Shown here: in pieces, positions 49,873 to 61,325 of the stretch
Position numbering within the stretch: position 1 is the stretch's first letter
How the letters are laid out: the number at the start of each line of letters is the position of its first letter
Assembly: GCA_025360005.1 (NCBI GenBank)
Contig: JANYDA010000008.1
Span: 62,001-126,000, forward strand
Length of the DNA: 64,000 nucleotides
From: Fibrobacteria bacterium
Lineage (GTDB): Bacteria > Fibrobacterota > Fibrobacteria > UBA11236
Direction: 5' to 3'
Translations under genes and position numbers: made by a program
Notes under the pieces: model-generated
What the model was told of the DNA's origin: nothing
Seen by the model: only the letters and a program-made list of their open reading frames with translations
Database searches by the model: none

Positions 49873-52263
49873 TTAAAATCCTTGCTCGATTACGAAGTTG
49901 ACCTTGGGCGCTTTGCCTACCACGGGCACCCGTGCGCCTTGATACGTTTCCTCATCATCCAACGGCCAGCCGAAATCGAAGCCCATGCCGAAGGGGGCCA
50001 CCAGCGGGATCACCAAACGGAATCCAAAGCCGAAATCGTGGCGCAGATCCGAGAAATCGACTTCGTCCAGGGGGCTGGGAACCGCGTCTTTGCTGATCGG
50101 GTTGTAATTGTTGGACTCGTCGTACTTGGCCAGGTTTCCGAAGACGTTTCCGATATCGTAGAAGCCGAGCAGATAAAAGGTATTCTCTACCACGGGGTAG
50201 GTCAGTTCCGTGACGAAGGAGAAATAGCTCCGGCCGATGCGGGCGCTTCCGATGCTGCCGGGATCATATCCGCGCATCTTGCCTTGGTAGCCCAGCACGC
50301 CGCCCATTTGGAAGAGGTCATACGTTTGGATATGATCACCCAAAAGCATTCCGAAATCCGTAGAGATGCCCAACACCAGTTTTTCGACCGTCGGGAACCA
50401 CCAGTTCACCTTGCTCTCGATCTGGTGGTAGTCGAACGCGCCCCCCAGCGGGCCGCCTATGCGGCTGTAAGTCAAGCGATACAACGATCCTTCCGAGGGA
50501 AAGAAGGGCAGATTCTTATCGTCGCGCGTGATAGTGAGATGAAGCGAGGATTCCAGGCCGGAGGGGACGATGAGGGAGTTCTCATTGCTGGTGAAGCCGT
50601 TGTCGTTCTCGGTGAGATTGTAGCTACCGCTCAAGGTGAAGTAATCGTCCGGCCAGGTGAGGCGGCGGCCAAGGTTCAGGCGCAACCCGTAACGCGTATA
50701 ATCACGATCGATGTCCCGCAATGCCTGTTGGAAGGTGTAAAAAATGCTCCCGCCCACCAGGGTAGGCGTGTCCAGGAACCAGGGTTCCGTGAACCCCAGG
50801 GAGGCGGATTGCTTGCTCGGTCCCCATTCCAGGCTCAGATCCGCGCGCTGCCCATTGCCCAGGAAGTTGGGGATCTGCAGGCCGACGGTTCCCACCAGCT
50901 TATCGCGCTGGCTGTAGGCCAGGCCCGCCGATACGGTCCCGGTGCCGGCTTGCTTTTCGGCCACCTTCATCACCAGGTTCACGTCGCTGGCATCGCCATC
51001 CTTTACCTGCTCGATATTGGGTTCCACGTTATCGAAGAAGGCCAATTGCATGATGTCGCGCTGGGCGCGCATGATCAGGGATTGGCGGAAGATGTCGCCG
51101 GGGAAAAGCTTCACTTCGCGGCGGATGACCTTGTCCTTGGTCTTGGTGTTTCCGCGGATATCCACCAGGTGGATATGGGCGATGCTGTTCTCTTTGATGG
51201 TGAAATTGACATCCACGACGGTATCGCGGTACGTGAACTGCTCCTGCATGTCCATGAAGAGGTATCCCTCTTCGCGATAAAGCGAGGTCACCTGGAATTT
51301 GGAGGCCTCGAACTTCTTCATGTTGAAGATCTCGCCGGAGTCCAGCAGCACCTGCGCCTTTAGCGCCGCATCCTCAACGATGTTGTTATGGATGAAGGTG
51401 GCCTTGCCGAAACGATAGCGCTTGCCTTCCGTGACATTGATGCGGATATCCATCCACTTCTTGTCCGGAGTATAATTGATCTTTTCGCCTTGCACGGCCG
51501 CGTCCAGGTAGCCCAGCTCGCGGTAAGAATCCACCAGCGTATCCAGGCCCAGCCGGTACTCGTCTTCCTTGAAATCCCCGTCCCGCCACCAGCGATCTTC
51601 CTTGGTGGGGATCTTCTTGCGAAGCTGCTTGTCTGGCACATGCTTATTGCCCGCGAAAGTGATATAACGGACCTGCACCTTCTTGCCTTCTTCGACCTTG
51701 AAGGTGATGGTCTTGCGTCCGGTTTCCTGTTCGATGCCTTCTTCCACGTCTACCTTGGCCAACAGATAACCCTTGTTGTGGTAGGTATCCAGGATTTTCT
51801 GGCGATTGCGCTCTACGGCTCCGCGGGAATAGACCTGGCCGTCCAGGAGATCCATGGCGTCCTTGAGATCATCCTTTTTCAATTTGTTGTTGCCTTTGAT
51901 CTCGGCGCGCGCCAAGGTGGGCAACTCGGAAACCGTGAAGGTGAGGATGGCGCCTTCGAGCGAATCCGGGTAATCGATATCGACCTGGATGTCGGAGAAA
52001 AGGCCCAGCTTGTTCAAGGCCGTGACCGAAGCCTGCACCTTCTGGCGCAGGACCGGCGGCAGGTATTCTTCCCCTTTTTCGACTTGCAGAGTGCGGATGA
52101 CCAGGGACTTATCCACGGTCCTGTTGCCTTCCAGGACGATGCCGGCAACCTTTACTTCCTTGACCGGGCTCCGAAAACCGGGGCCAGCGAGTTGCTGGGC
52201 GGAGGAGGAGGCGATGGCCAGAAATAGCATGAAAACAGCGAAACAATGCTTAGAAATGGTCAA
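49873..52263 (-). CDS. bamA: Outer-membrane protein assembly factor BamA
   Basis: The TTG at 52263 is chosen (796 aa): GGAAGG lies four bases upstream and a signal peptide (FAVFMLFLAIASSSA) follows. About five POTRA domains span residues 30-400 (first VAGIVLEGNRTVDKSLVIRTLQVEKGEEY). The Omp85 barrel follows, with loop-6 motif GKMRGYDPGSIG and FFPSEGSLYRLTYSRIGG. BamA inserts barrel proteins into the outer membrane. The protein ends FVIEQGF with the canonical terminal Phe. Its leader (52264-52480) carries tandem hairpin repeats. Confidence 0.93.
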   Translation of the reverse strand: MTISKHCFAVFMLFLAIASSSAQQLAGPGFRSPVKEVKVAGIVLEGNRTVDKSLVIRTLQVEKGEEYLPPVLRQKVQASVTALNKLGLFSDIQVDIDYPDSLEGAILTFTVSELPTLARAEIKGNNKLKKDDLKDAMDLLDGQVYSRGAVERNRQKILDTYHNKGYLLAKVDVEEGIEQETGRKTITFKVEEGKKVQVRYITFAGNKHVPDKQLRKKIPTKEDRWWRDGDFKEDEYRLGLDTLVDSYRELGYLDAAVQGEKINYTPDKKWMDIRINVTEGKRYRFGKATFIHNNIVEDAALKAQVLLDSGEIFNMKKFEASKFQVTSLYREEGYLFMDMQEQFTYRDTVVDVNFTIKENSIAHIHLVDIRGNTKTKDKVIRREVKLFPGDIFRQSLIMRAQRDIMQLAFFDNVEPNIEQVKDGDASDVNLVMKVAEKQAGTGTVSAGLAYSQRDKLVGTVGLQIPNFLGNGQRADLSLEWGPSKQSASLGFTEPWFLDTPTLVGGSIFYTFQQALRDIDRDYTRYGLRLNLGRRLTWPDDYFTLSGSYNLTENDNGFTSNENSLIVPSGLESSLHLTITRDDKNLPFFPSEGSLYRLTYSRIGGPLGGAFDYHQIESKVNWWFPTVEKLVLGISTDFGMLLGDHIQTYDLFQMGGVLGYQGKMRGYDPGSIGSARIGRSYFSFVTELTYPVVENTFYLLGFYDIGNVFGNLAKYDESNNYNPISKDAVPSPLDEVDFSDLRHDFGFGFRLVIPLVAPFGMGFDFGWPLDDEETYQGARVPVVGKAPKVNFVIEQGF

Positions 52264-52526
52264 AAAGCCTTCCCGGTTGGAAACCGGAATAATATAGATA
52301 AAAGCCTCTATTAAGGGTCGTGTTTGGCTCGATAATGGCTCGTCGCTATGGAGTTTGCCAGAGCAAACTCCGCGCTCCTCGCTTGCATAAGCGGCTCTCC
52401 GCAAAGCGAGTTGCTAAGGCAAACTCCACGCTCCCCGCATTCAACGGGAGTCTTCCGCCGTGGCGTTAATCGTGCTTGTCCACTTTGAAAATCACCGGCG
52501 CAATTGTGTGACGTTTTGGGGTGGGA
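52264..52526. other. bamA leader region
   Basis: Contains the hairpin repeats listed separately (52350-52438) and an A/T-rich segment (52285-52320) with TATATT on the minus strand as a possible -10. No reading frame here has a ribosome site. Confidence 0.4.
52350..52438. repeat. Tandem hairpin repeat upstream of bamA
   Basis: GGAGTTTGC-CAGA-GCAAACTCC (52350-52371) is a perfect nine-base-pair hairpin. A near copy (GAGTTGC…GCAAACTC, 52409-52426) follows, and both continue into almost identical tails (52363-52382 and 52419-52438). Between them CTCGCTT and AAGCGAG (52378-52410) form a further stem. The unit is thus duplicated 56 bases apart. Confidence 0.65.
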
Positions 52527-52572
52527 ATAAAAAAGCGCCGGGCTCCGGGATTTAATCCCCGGGGCCCGGCGC
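52527..52572 (-). terminator. Intrinsic terminator of clpC
   Basis: On the minus strand a G/C-rich stem of about 16 base pairs (arms near 52556-52572 and 52535-52551, one bulge) with an A/T loop runs into six T residues. It lies 34 bases after the clpC stop. Confidence 0.9.
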
Positions 52573-52605
52573 GGCGTGGTCATAAATGTCCGGATGGAGG
52601 CGGGC

Positions 52606-55095
<2,490 letters not shown>

Positions 55096-55177
55096 TTTTT
55101 TAGCTCCGTTGGACAGGACTATTCCGATCCCATCATCCAGTGAATAAAATACTTGTTATCCCCTAAAATCCCAATCT

Positions 55178-56299
55178 TTACGTGACTTCTCCACTGTGAT
55201 CCATCAGGAAAGATTTTACAACATTCGCCCGGGTAAAGTCTTCCTCTTCTTTCACCAATTCCCGCCCGGAAGTTACCGCCAGGTGACCGCTTGCGGCGAA
55301 TACGCGCAGTTCTTCCAGTACACCCTCCAATTCGGGCTTCAGCATTCCCAGTCCCGCTCCCATACGCACCAAAGAGGACGCGGCCAACATCTCCCCATAA
55401 TCGAGAAGCGGGGTCCCGGTCAGCCGCTGAAAAGATTGTTGCATCCTTTCCCCGAGCCTTTTGTGATGTTTATCCCGGCATCGCTCCCGGGCCTGGCGTT
55501 CCAGGCGCAGAACGGGTTGGACGCGGCGCGTGAAGGATTCGTAAACGCCGTCGCGATCTTTGCCCAGCCCGCCCCGGGACAGCAGGCGGAAAAGCCCCGC
55601 GTCCGCGGGACCGAAAGCGGTAGGCCCATGCGGGAGCGCAAGGGGAAGAAAAGCCACGCCGGCCGCCGCCAGATAGTTCCGGGCATGCGGCAGTTGCCGG
55701 GAAAGCGCAAGGCCGGGAAGATGCGCGATGGCCTCCACCATGATCCCCGGCCCTATGCGGGAGGGATCGGAAGCCAGATACCCGAAGCGCCGCGACCAGG
55801 CCCAGGGCAGATGCGCCGCCTCCCGGGGGTCCCCGGCGGGTTCTTCCGGACGCAGCTGCGCGAGCATCCACGCGCCCGGGCCTCCAGGCAGGTTCCGCCC
55901 GAATGTCATGTGCTCCACTTCATTGACCAGGATCCAATCCCGTCCGCCGGGACCGGCGGCCAGGTATTTGAATTCCTTCTTGCCGGGGAAAGCCACGGCG
56001 CGCCGGGGCAGGATCTCCCGCTCGCGCAACATGCGGATGACGCGTGGCGGGCAATCGGCCAGGCGCTTGACTTCCAGGCCTCCGGAGCGGGCGATCAGGC
56101 TGAGCGCCTTTTCGGCGACGATGGCGCAGACATTGGGCGGGGCGGAAGCGACAAAAGGCAGACCGGCGAAGTTGCGGAAGGAATGGATGCGGATCAACAC
56201 CAGGGCGCCCGGATCGGATTCCGGGGAAACCTCGCGGTTACCTCCCCAGGCTACCGGCGCCGCGGCCAGGGCGCTTAGGAAGGGATCAGGCGAGTCCAA
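55178..56299 (-). CDS. mcsB: McsB-like protein, probably catalytically dead arginine kinase
   Basis: A 373-residue protein aligned with McsB along its length. It retains RIHSFRNFAGLPF near the N-terminus, GRDWILVNEVEHMTFG, RRFGYLASDPSRIGPGIMVEAIAHLPGLALSRQL and a C-terminal DFTRANVV block. Key residues of active McsB are changed. NEEDH reads NEVEH, the reactive Cys of TSCPTNxGTG is Asp, the RGxxGE nucleotide-binding segment is replaced by LALPHGPT, and one N-terminal nucleotide-binding Arg is His. It starts with TTG at 56299, overlapping mcsA by 14 bases. It may still bind ClpC or McsA as a scaffold. Confidence 0.8.
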   Translation of the reverse strand: MDSPDPFLSALAAAPVAWGGNREVSPESDPGALVLIRIHSFRNFAGLPFVASAPPNVCAIVAEKALSLIARSGGLEVKRLADCPPRVIRMLREREILPRRAVAFPGKKEFKYLAAGPGGRDWILVNEVEHMTFGRNLPGGPGAWMLAQLRPEEPAGDPREAAHLPWAWSRRFGYLASDPSRIGPGIMVEAIAHLPGLALSRQLPHARNYLAAAGVAFLPLALPHGPTAFGPADAGLFRLLSRGGLGKDRDGVYESFTRRVQPVLRLERQARERCRDKHHKRLGERMQQSFQRLTGTPLLDYGEMLAASSLVRMGAGLGMLKPELEGVLEELRVFAASGHLAVTSGRELVKEEEDFTRANVVKSFLMDHSGEVT

Positions 56300-56606
56300 G
56301 GCCCGGTCTTTGCGCGGCGTCGTTTCCCAGGATGAGCCGGTTCAGACGCGCGGCTTCCTCATAGTTCTCGGCGCGCACCGCTTCCGCGATCTGCTCGCGC
56401 CAACGCGCCAGGCTTTCCGGATCGGGATGCGCCGGTTCCGGTCCGGCGGTATCAGGTTCCGCGAAAGCGAACGCCTGGTGCAGCCAAGCCACGTCGGCTT
56501 GCAAGGCTTCCCCGAAGCTGACATAGCAATGCGCGCAACCCATCAGGCCGCGGGATCGGTATTCATCCAAAGTGAATCCGCATTGGGTGCAGACGAAGCT
56601 ATCCAT
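56286..56606 (-). CDS. mcsA: McsA-like zinc-finger/UVR protein
   Basis: A 106-residue protein with one zinc finger (CTQCGFTLDEYRSRGLMGCAHCYVSF, two CxxC pairs) and a C-terminal UVR domain (WREQIAEAVRAENYEEAARLNRLIL). This corresponds to the second half of Bacillus McsA; the first zinc-binding region is absent. McsA activates McsB and bridges to ClpC through UVR. The ATG at 56606 has no ribosome site; a TTG at 56630 is an alternative inside the A/T-rich repeat. It is followed by mcsB in overlap. Confidence 0.8.
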   Translation of the reverse strand: MDSFVCTQCGFTLDEYRSRGLMGCAHCYVSFGEALQADVAWLHQAFAFAEPDTAGPEPAHPDPESLARWREQIAEAVRAENYEEAARLNRLILGNDAAQRPGLGLA

Positions 56607-56621
56607 GGCGGTCTTGGGGGT

Positions 56622-56660
56622 AGAAGTCAAAGTTCAAAGTGCAAAAAGCAAAGCGCATTC
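56622..56660. repeat. A/T-rich phased repeat, locus 3 (single arm)
   Basis: Units AAGTTCAAAGTGCAAAAAGC followed by AAAGCGCATTCT fill the 54-base gap between lolD and mcsA. The unit type is the same as in the left arm at 29982-30031. No opposite arm is visible. Confidence 0.55.
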
Positions 56661-57389
56661 TCACCGCTCCACCGCAATCCCCCCGCCTTCCATCATATAG
56701 ACCCGGCGCGCCAAGGCGGCCAAGTCCATGTCGTGGGTGACCACCAGGATGGCCACGGAGAGGCGGCGATTGAGATCGAGCAACAGCGCATGCAGAGCTT
56801 CGGAGTTCCTGGAATCCAGGTTGCCGGAGGGCTCGTCGCAGAGCAGGATGCCGGGATCATTGATGAGGGCGCGCGCCAAGGCGATGCGTTGGCGTTCCCC
56901 GCCGGAGAGTTCCGCGGGCAAATGCTTGAGACGGTGGTCCATGCCCACCATGCGGATCAACTCCAAAGCCCGCTCTTCATCGGCCCTGCGCAAGCCGCCG
57001 GAGATGCGCTTGGGCATCAGCACGTTTTCCAGCACGGTCAAATCCGGCAGGAGATGGTGGAACTGGAATACGAATCCCAATTCGCGGTTGCGGATGGCGC
57101 TCAACAGTTTGTCGGAAAGGCCGCCGGTGTCCTGGCCCTTGAAACGCACGCGGCCCACGGTGGGCTTGTCCAACAGGCCCAGGATATGCAGCAGGGTGCT
57201 TTTCCCCACGCCGGACGCGCCTTTGATGGCCACGAATTCGCCGGAGGCGATGGTGAAATCCAAATCCTTGAACAACTCGATGCGGGTTCCCGTTTCCTCA
57301 AAGACCTTCTGGATCTTTTCGACGGCAAGCAGGGGCGCGCCCGCTGCGGCAGAGACGGCGCGGGCTTTGGATTCGACGGTATCATTCAT
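56661..57389 (-). CDS. lolD: Lipoprotein-releasing system ATPase LolD
   Basis: A 242-residue ABC ATPase of the complex that detaches outer-membrane lipoproteins from the inner membrane. Start at ATG 57389 is supported by GGAGG nine bases upstream; an in-frame start at 57413 is less likely. Walker A GASGVGKST, the LolD-type Q-loop FVFQFHHLLPDLTVLENVLMP, signature LSGGERQRIALARAL and Walker B ILLCDEPSGNLDS are intact. It overlaps the permease gene by eight bases. Confidence 0.95.
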   Translation of the reverse strand: MNDTVESKARAVSAAAGAPLLAVEKIQKVFEETGTRIELFKDLDFTIASGEFVAIKGASGVGKSTLLHILGLLDKPTVGRVRFKGQDTGGLSDKLLSAIRNRELGFVFQFHHLLPDLTVLENVLMPKRISGGLRRADEERALELIRMVGMDHRLKHLPAELSGGERQRIALARALINDPGILLCDEPSGNLDSRNSEALHALLLDLNRRLSVAILVVTHDMDLAALARRVYMMEGGGIAVER

Positions 57390-58629
57390 GGCGGATAGCC
57401 TCCACCGGATCATGCCGGGCGGCCTTGAGGGCCGGCAGGATGGTCGCCAGGGCGCATAGGCAATTCGTCACTACCAGCACGGCCACTACATCGCCCAGGT
57501 GCAGCTCCACGGGCAACACGGTGACGAAATATACGTCGCCGGGCAATTGGATCAGGCCGAAGCGGCTTTGCAGCCAGTAACTCAGGAGACCCAGCAAGGT
57601 CCCCGCCAGCGAACCGGCCATGCCTATGAGCATTCCTTCCAGGATGAAGATGCGCAGGATGCCGCGCCGCGTGGCCCCCATGGCCCGCAGGATGCCGATC
57701 TCGCGGACCTTATCGTTCACGGCCATCACCAGGGAGGAGATGATGTTGAAGGCGGCGATGATGATGATGATGCCGAGCGCCAGGCCCACCAGCACCTTTT
57801 CATAAGACATCCATTTGATCAAGGTATAGTTCTTGGCCTGCCAATCCATGGCGCGGAAGGGGAACCCAAGCGTGTCTTCCAGTTCGCGGGATACGGGACC
57901 GCTGGCGTAAGGATCGTCCACGCGCAATTGCAATCCTGTCACGGTCCCGTGCATATCGAACAAGCGCTGGGCTTCCGCCAAGGCGATGTAGGCCAGCGAT
58001 TCGTCGAACTGGTACATGCCGGATTCAAAGGTGGCCGCCACGATGAATGGGGCGATCTTGGGGGAGAAACCGCTCGAGCCCAGCTCGCCCGCTCCGGTAA
58101 AGTCCGCCAGGAAAACCTTGTCCCCTACCGTTGCCTGCAATCGCGCCGCCAAGGCATAACCCAGGATAATGCCCGGATAAACCTTGCCGGTGGAATCCTG
58201 CAATCCATGGAACCGGTACTTCCCGTGCGAAATGGTTCCCGTCAGTCCTATCACGCCCCGGCTGGTGGCGCTGTCGATGCCGTACACGACGATGCCGTCC
58301 TGGTTCTTCTTGCGGGAGATGATGGTCTTGGACATGATGAACGGCGAGGCCGCCGTGACATGCGGGAATTTACGCACCCGTTCGGAAAGCGAATCATAAC
58401 CGGGGACGGGAGCGTATTGATATTGCGTGACCTCGATATGCGCATCCTTGCCGATCAACTGCTTCTTGACTTCATGCTCGAAACCGTTGATGGCGGAGAG
58501 GACGAAGATGAGCAACCAGGTCCCCACCGTCACGCCGGCCGCGGAGAACAAGGCGATCAGGCCCGTGGACAGGGAGCGGCGTTGGGCCCAGAAATATTTC
58601 CGGGCGATGAACCATTCGAAATACTTCAC
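57382..58629 (-). CDS. Lipoprotein-releasing system permease (LolC/LolE family, LolF-like)
   Basis: A 415-residue inner-membrane protein: a first helix (about 22-45, GLIALFSAAGVTVGTWLLIFVLSAINGFEHEVKKQL), a periplasmic MacB-like domain (about 50-265) and three C-terminal helices (FtsX domain, AFNIISSLVMAVNDKVREIGILRAMGATRRGILRIFILEGMLIG). Only one permease gene accompanies lolD, so the complex is probably a homodimeric LolF-type rather than LolCE. It begins with GTG at 58629, sharing GTGA with the lysS stop. Confidence 0.9.
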   Translation of the reverse strand: MKYFEWFIARKYFWAQRRSLSTGLIALFSAAGVTVGTWLLIFVLSAINGFEHEVKKQLIGKDAHIEVTQYQYAPVPGYDSLSERVRKFPHVTAASPFIMSKTIISRKKNQDGIVVYGIDSATSRGVIGLTGTISHGKYRFHGLQDSTGKVYPGIILGYALAARLQATVGDKVFLADFTGAGELGSSGFSPKIAPFIVAATFESGMYQFDESLAYIALAEAQRLFDMHGTVTGLQLRVDDPYASGPVSRELEDTLGFPFRAMDWQAKNYTLIKWMSYEKVLVGLALGIIIIIAAFNIISSLVMAVNDKVREIGILRAMGATRRGILRIFILEGMLIGMAGSLAGTLLGLLSYWLQSRFGLIQLPGDVYFVTVLPVELHLGDVVAVLVVTNCLCALATILPALKAARHDPVEAIRHE

Positions 58630-60140
58630 TCGGGTTTCATCAAGGGAAACAGCAGCACATCCTTGATCGTCGCGCTATCCGTCAGGAGCATCACCATCCG
58701 GTCGATCCCAATCCCCACCCCGCCCGTGGGCGGCATGCCGTATTCCAGTGCGCGCAGAAAATCTTCGTCCAGGGGATGGGTTTCGTCCTCGCCGCCGCGG
58801 CCGCGCTCCACCTGATCCTCCAGGAGCTTGCGCTGCACCAGCGGATCGTTCAACTCCGAATAGGCGTTGCCCACTTCCCAGCCATTGATGTAGGGCTCGA
58901 ACTGCTCCACCAGATCCGGATCGCTGCGATGACCCTTGCACAAAGGCGTGCTTTCCTTGGGATGATCGATGATGAAAATTGGACCGGAAAGCTGCGCTTC
59001 GCACTTGGCTTCGAAAATGGCCTTGATGGCCAGCCCGCGGATAAACTTCCCTTTCAGCTCGATCTGGCCCTTGGCCAATTCCGCCTTCAGGTCCTCGTCG
59101 GACAGGGCGTCCACGTCCAGGCCGGCGAACTTCCGGATCGCCTGCTTGACGGTGAGACGCGGCCAGGGCGGCGTGAGATCGAACTCCTGGCCTTGGTAGG
59201 TGAACCTGGGCGAGCCGTTGGCGGCCGTGCAGGCAGCCGCGTACACGTTCTCGAAATGCTTCATCATATCGTTGTAGTCCGCATAGGCCTGGTAGAATTC
59301 CAGCAGGGTGAATTCGGGATTATGCGTGCGATCGATGCCTTCGTTGCGGAAATCCTTGGCGAACTCGAACACCTTAGGGAAGCCGCCCGTGATGCAGCGC
59401 TTGAGGTAAAGCTCGTTGCTGACGCGCAGATACAGGGGGATGTCCAGCGCGTTATGGTGCGTGAGAAAAGGCCTCGCGCTGGCGCCGCCGTAGATGGCCT
59501 GCAGAATGGGCGTCTCCACTTCCAGGTAGGCGTTGTCCAGCAGGTATTGGCGGATAGCCTGGATGATGCGGGAACGCTTCTTGAAGGTCTCGCGCACGCC
59601 GTCGTTCAGGGTCAGGTCCACGTAACGTTGGCGATACCGGGTCTCCACGTCCTTGAACTCGTCGAAGATCACCTTGACGCCGTTCTCCATCTTCTCCTTG
59701 GGGATGGGCAACGGCCGCACCGCCTTAGACAGGAGTTCCACCGTCTTGGCATGCACGGTGTATTCCCCCGCGCGGGTAATGAACATGGTACCCTTCACGC
59801 CAATCCAATCGCCGATGTCCAGGATCTTGACCAACTCAAAGGAGGGTTCGCCCACCGCATCCCGGCCGAACATGATCTGCATGCGGCCGGTATCGTCCTT
59901 CAAATGCACAAAGGCCAGCTTGCCTTTCAGGTTATACCGCACGATGCGCCCGGCGAACGCCACCTCGGGCCCGGGCACGGCGGCTTCCCCCTCGCCTGCG
60001 GGCAGAAGCTTGCCCTTGGCCGCCTGCAACGCGGCGCTGTCGTGGGTGGGGGCGAAGCCGTAAGGGTAGGGATTGATCCCCATCTCGCGCAGCTTGCGCA
60101 GCTTTTCCAACCTGGCTTCGACCTGATCATTCATTTCCAT
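58626..60140 (-). CDS. lysS: Lysine--tRNA ligase, class II
   Basis: A 504-residue class II synthetase. The OB-fold anticodon-binding domain (about 60-150, VAFAGRIVRYNLKGKLAFVHLKDDTGRMQIM) leads to motif 1 around RSRIIQAIRQYLLDNAYLEVETPILQ. Motif 2 (FEFAKDFRNEGIDRTHNPEFTLLEFYQAYADYNDMM) and motif 3 (GGVGIGIDRMVMLLTDS) follow. The ATG at 60140 is used; 60134 is equally possible. It overlaps the permease gene by four bases at its 3' end and follows prfB by 20 bases, so translation and lipoprotein-export genes share a transcript. Confidence 0.96.
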   Translation of the reverse strand: MEMNDQVEARLEKLRKLREMGINPYPYGFAPTHDSAALQAAKGKLLPAGEGEAAVPGPEVAFAGRIVRYNLKGKLAFVHLKDDTGRMQIMFGRDAVGEPSFELVKILDIGDWIGVKGTMFITRAGEYTVHAKTVELLSKAVRPLPIPKEKMENGVKVIFDEFKDVETRYRQRYVDLTLNDGVRETFKKRSRIIQAIRQYLLDNAYLEVETPILQAIYGGASARPFLTHHNALDIPLYLRVSNELYLKRCITGGFPKVFEFAKDFRNEGIDRTHNPEFTLLEFYQAYADYNDMMKHFENVYAAACTAANGSPRFTYQGQEFDLTPPWPRLTVKQAIRKFAGLDVDALSDEDLKAELAKGQIELKGKFIRGLAIKAIFEAKCEAQLSGPIFIIDHPKESTPLCKGHRSDPDLVEQFEPYINGWEVGNAYSELNDPLVQRKLLEDQVERGRGGEDETHPLDEDFLRALEYGMPPTGGVGIGIDRMVMLLTDSATIKDVLLFPLMKPE

Positions 60141-60160
60141 CGTGCGTTCCCATCGTCGTA

Positions 60161-61259
60161 TTAAGTACCCTTTAGCCGCTCTTCATCCGCGGCCAGCAAA
60201 TAGGCGTTGATGAACCCGTCCAGGTTGCCGTTCAGCACGCCATCCGCATCGGAGGTCTCGAAATCCGTGCGCGCATCCTTTACCATCTGATACGGTTGCA
60301 ACACGTAGGAGCGGATCTGGCTGCCCCATTCGATCTTGAGTTTGGAAGCCAGCTTGGATTCCCGCTTGGCCTCCTCATCGTCCTTGTGCTTCTGGTACAC
60401 CTTCGCGCGCAGCATCTTGATGGCGCTGGCGCGGTTCTTGTGCTGGCTGCGCTCGCTTTGGCAGGAGACCACGATGCCGGTGGGAAGATGCGTCATGCGC
60501 ACCGCCGAGTCCGTCTTGTTGATGTGCTGGCCGCCCGCCCCGCCGGCGCGGAAGGTGTCCACCTTGATATCGTTCTCATTGAGATCGAATTCCACTTCCT
60601 CGATTTCCGGATACACGTACACGGCGGCGAAAGAGGTATGCCGGCGCGCATTGGAATCGAAAGGCGAAATGCGCACCAGGCGATGCACGCCGATTTCCGA
60701 TCGCAAATAGCCGAAAGCGAATTCGCTGGAGACTTCCAAGGTAGCTCCCTTGATGCCCGCTTCTTCGCCCGGCTGCTCGTCCAGGATCTCGAATTTGAGG
60801 CCGCGTTTCTGCATCCAGCTCACGTACATGCGCAGAAGCATGCGCGCCCAATCCTGGGACTCCGTGCCGCCCGCGCCGGAATGGATGCTGAGAATGGCCG
60901 GCTTTTCATCGTTCTCGCCGGAAAGCATTTTCTTGAGTTCCAACTCGCGCACCTTGGCTTCCAGCCCCGGCGCGGCGTCGCGCGCCTCCTTCAAGGAGGT
61001 TTCATCCTTATCCTCTTCGGCCATTTGCACCAGCATTTCCAACTCGTTGGCCTGGGTGTCCAGAGCTTTCCATTGCTCCAGCCACCATTGGTTGGTCTTG
61101 ATTTGCTTCTGGACTTTTTGGGCTTTGGCGGTGTCGGACCAGAATCCCGGATCCGAGGCGGAGCGTTCGAGGAGGGCTACTTCTTCTTCCTTGCGGGCCA
61201 GGTCAAAGATACCCCCATAGGCGATCGACACGGGCCTTGAGATTGGTGATTTCTTCCAA
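60161..61259 (-). CDS. prfB: Peptide chain release factor 2, with programmed +1 frameshift
   Basis: RF2 that reads UAA and UGA. A short first frame starts at TTG 61259 (AGGAG six bases upstream), encodes MEEITNLKARVDRLWGYL and meets a UGA at 61205-61203. The classic site is there: GGGGG, then UAU CUU UGA C. Slippage at CUU into +1 continues DLARKEEEVALLERSASDPGFW to the stop at 60161, in total 365 residues, the same length as E. coli RF2. The stop-codon-recognition SPF is in RISPFDSNA and the catalytic GGQ in GGAGGQHINKTDS. Synthesis should therefore be autoregulated by RF2 level. Annotating only the open +1 frame loses the first 18 residues. Confidence 0.95.
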
Positions 61260-61325
61260 AATTCACTCCTGGGATTACCGGGGCAAAGGTAGTTAATTGG
61301 ACGGCGCGGGCCAACGGCGGGGCAT

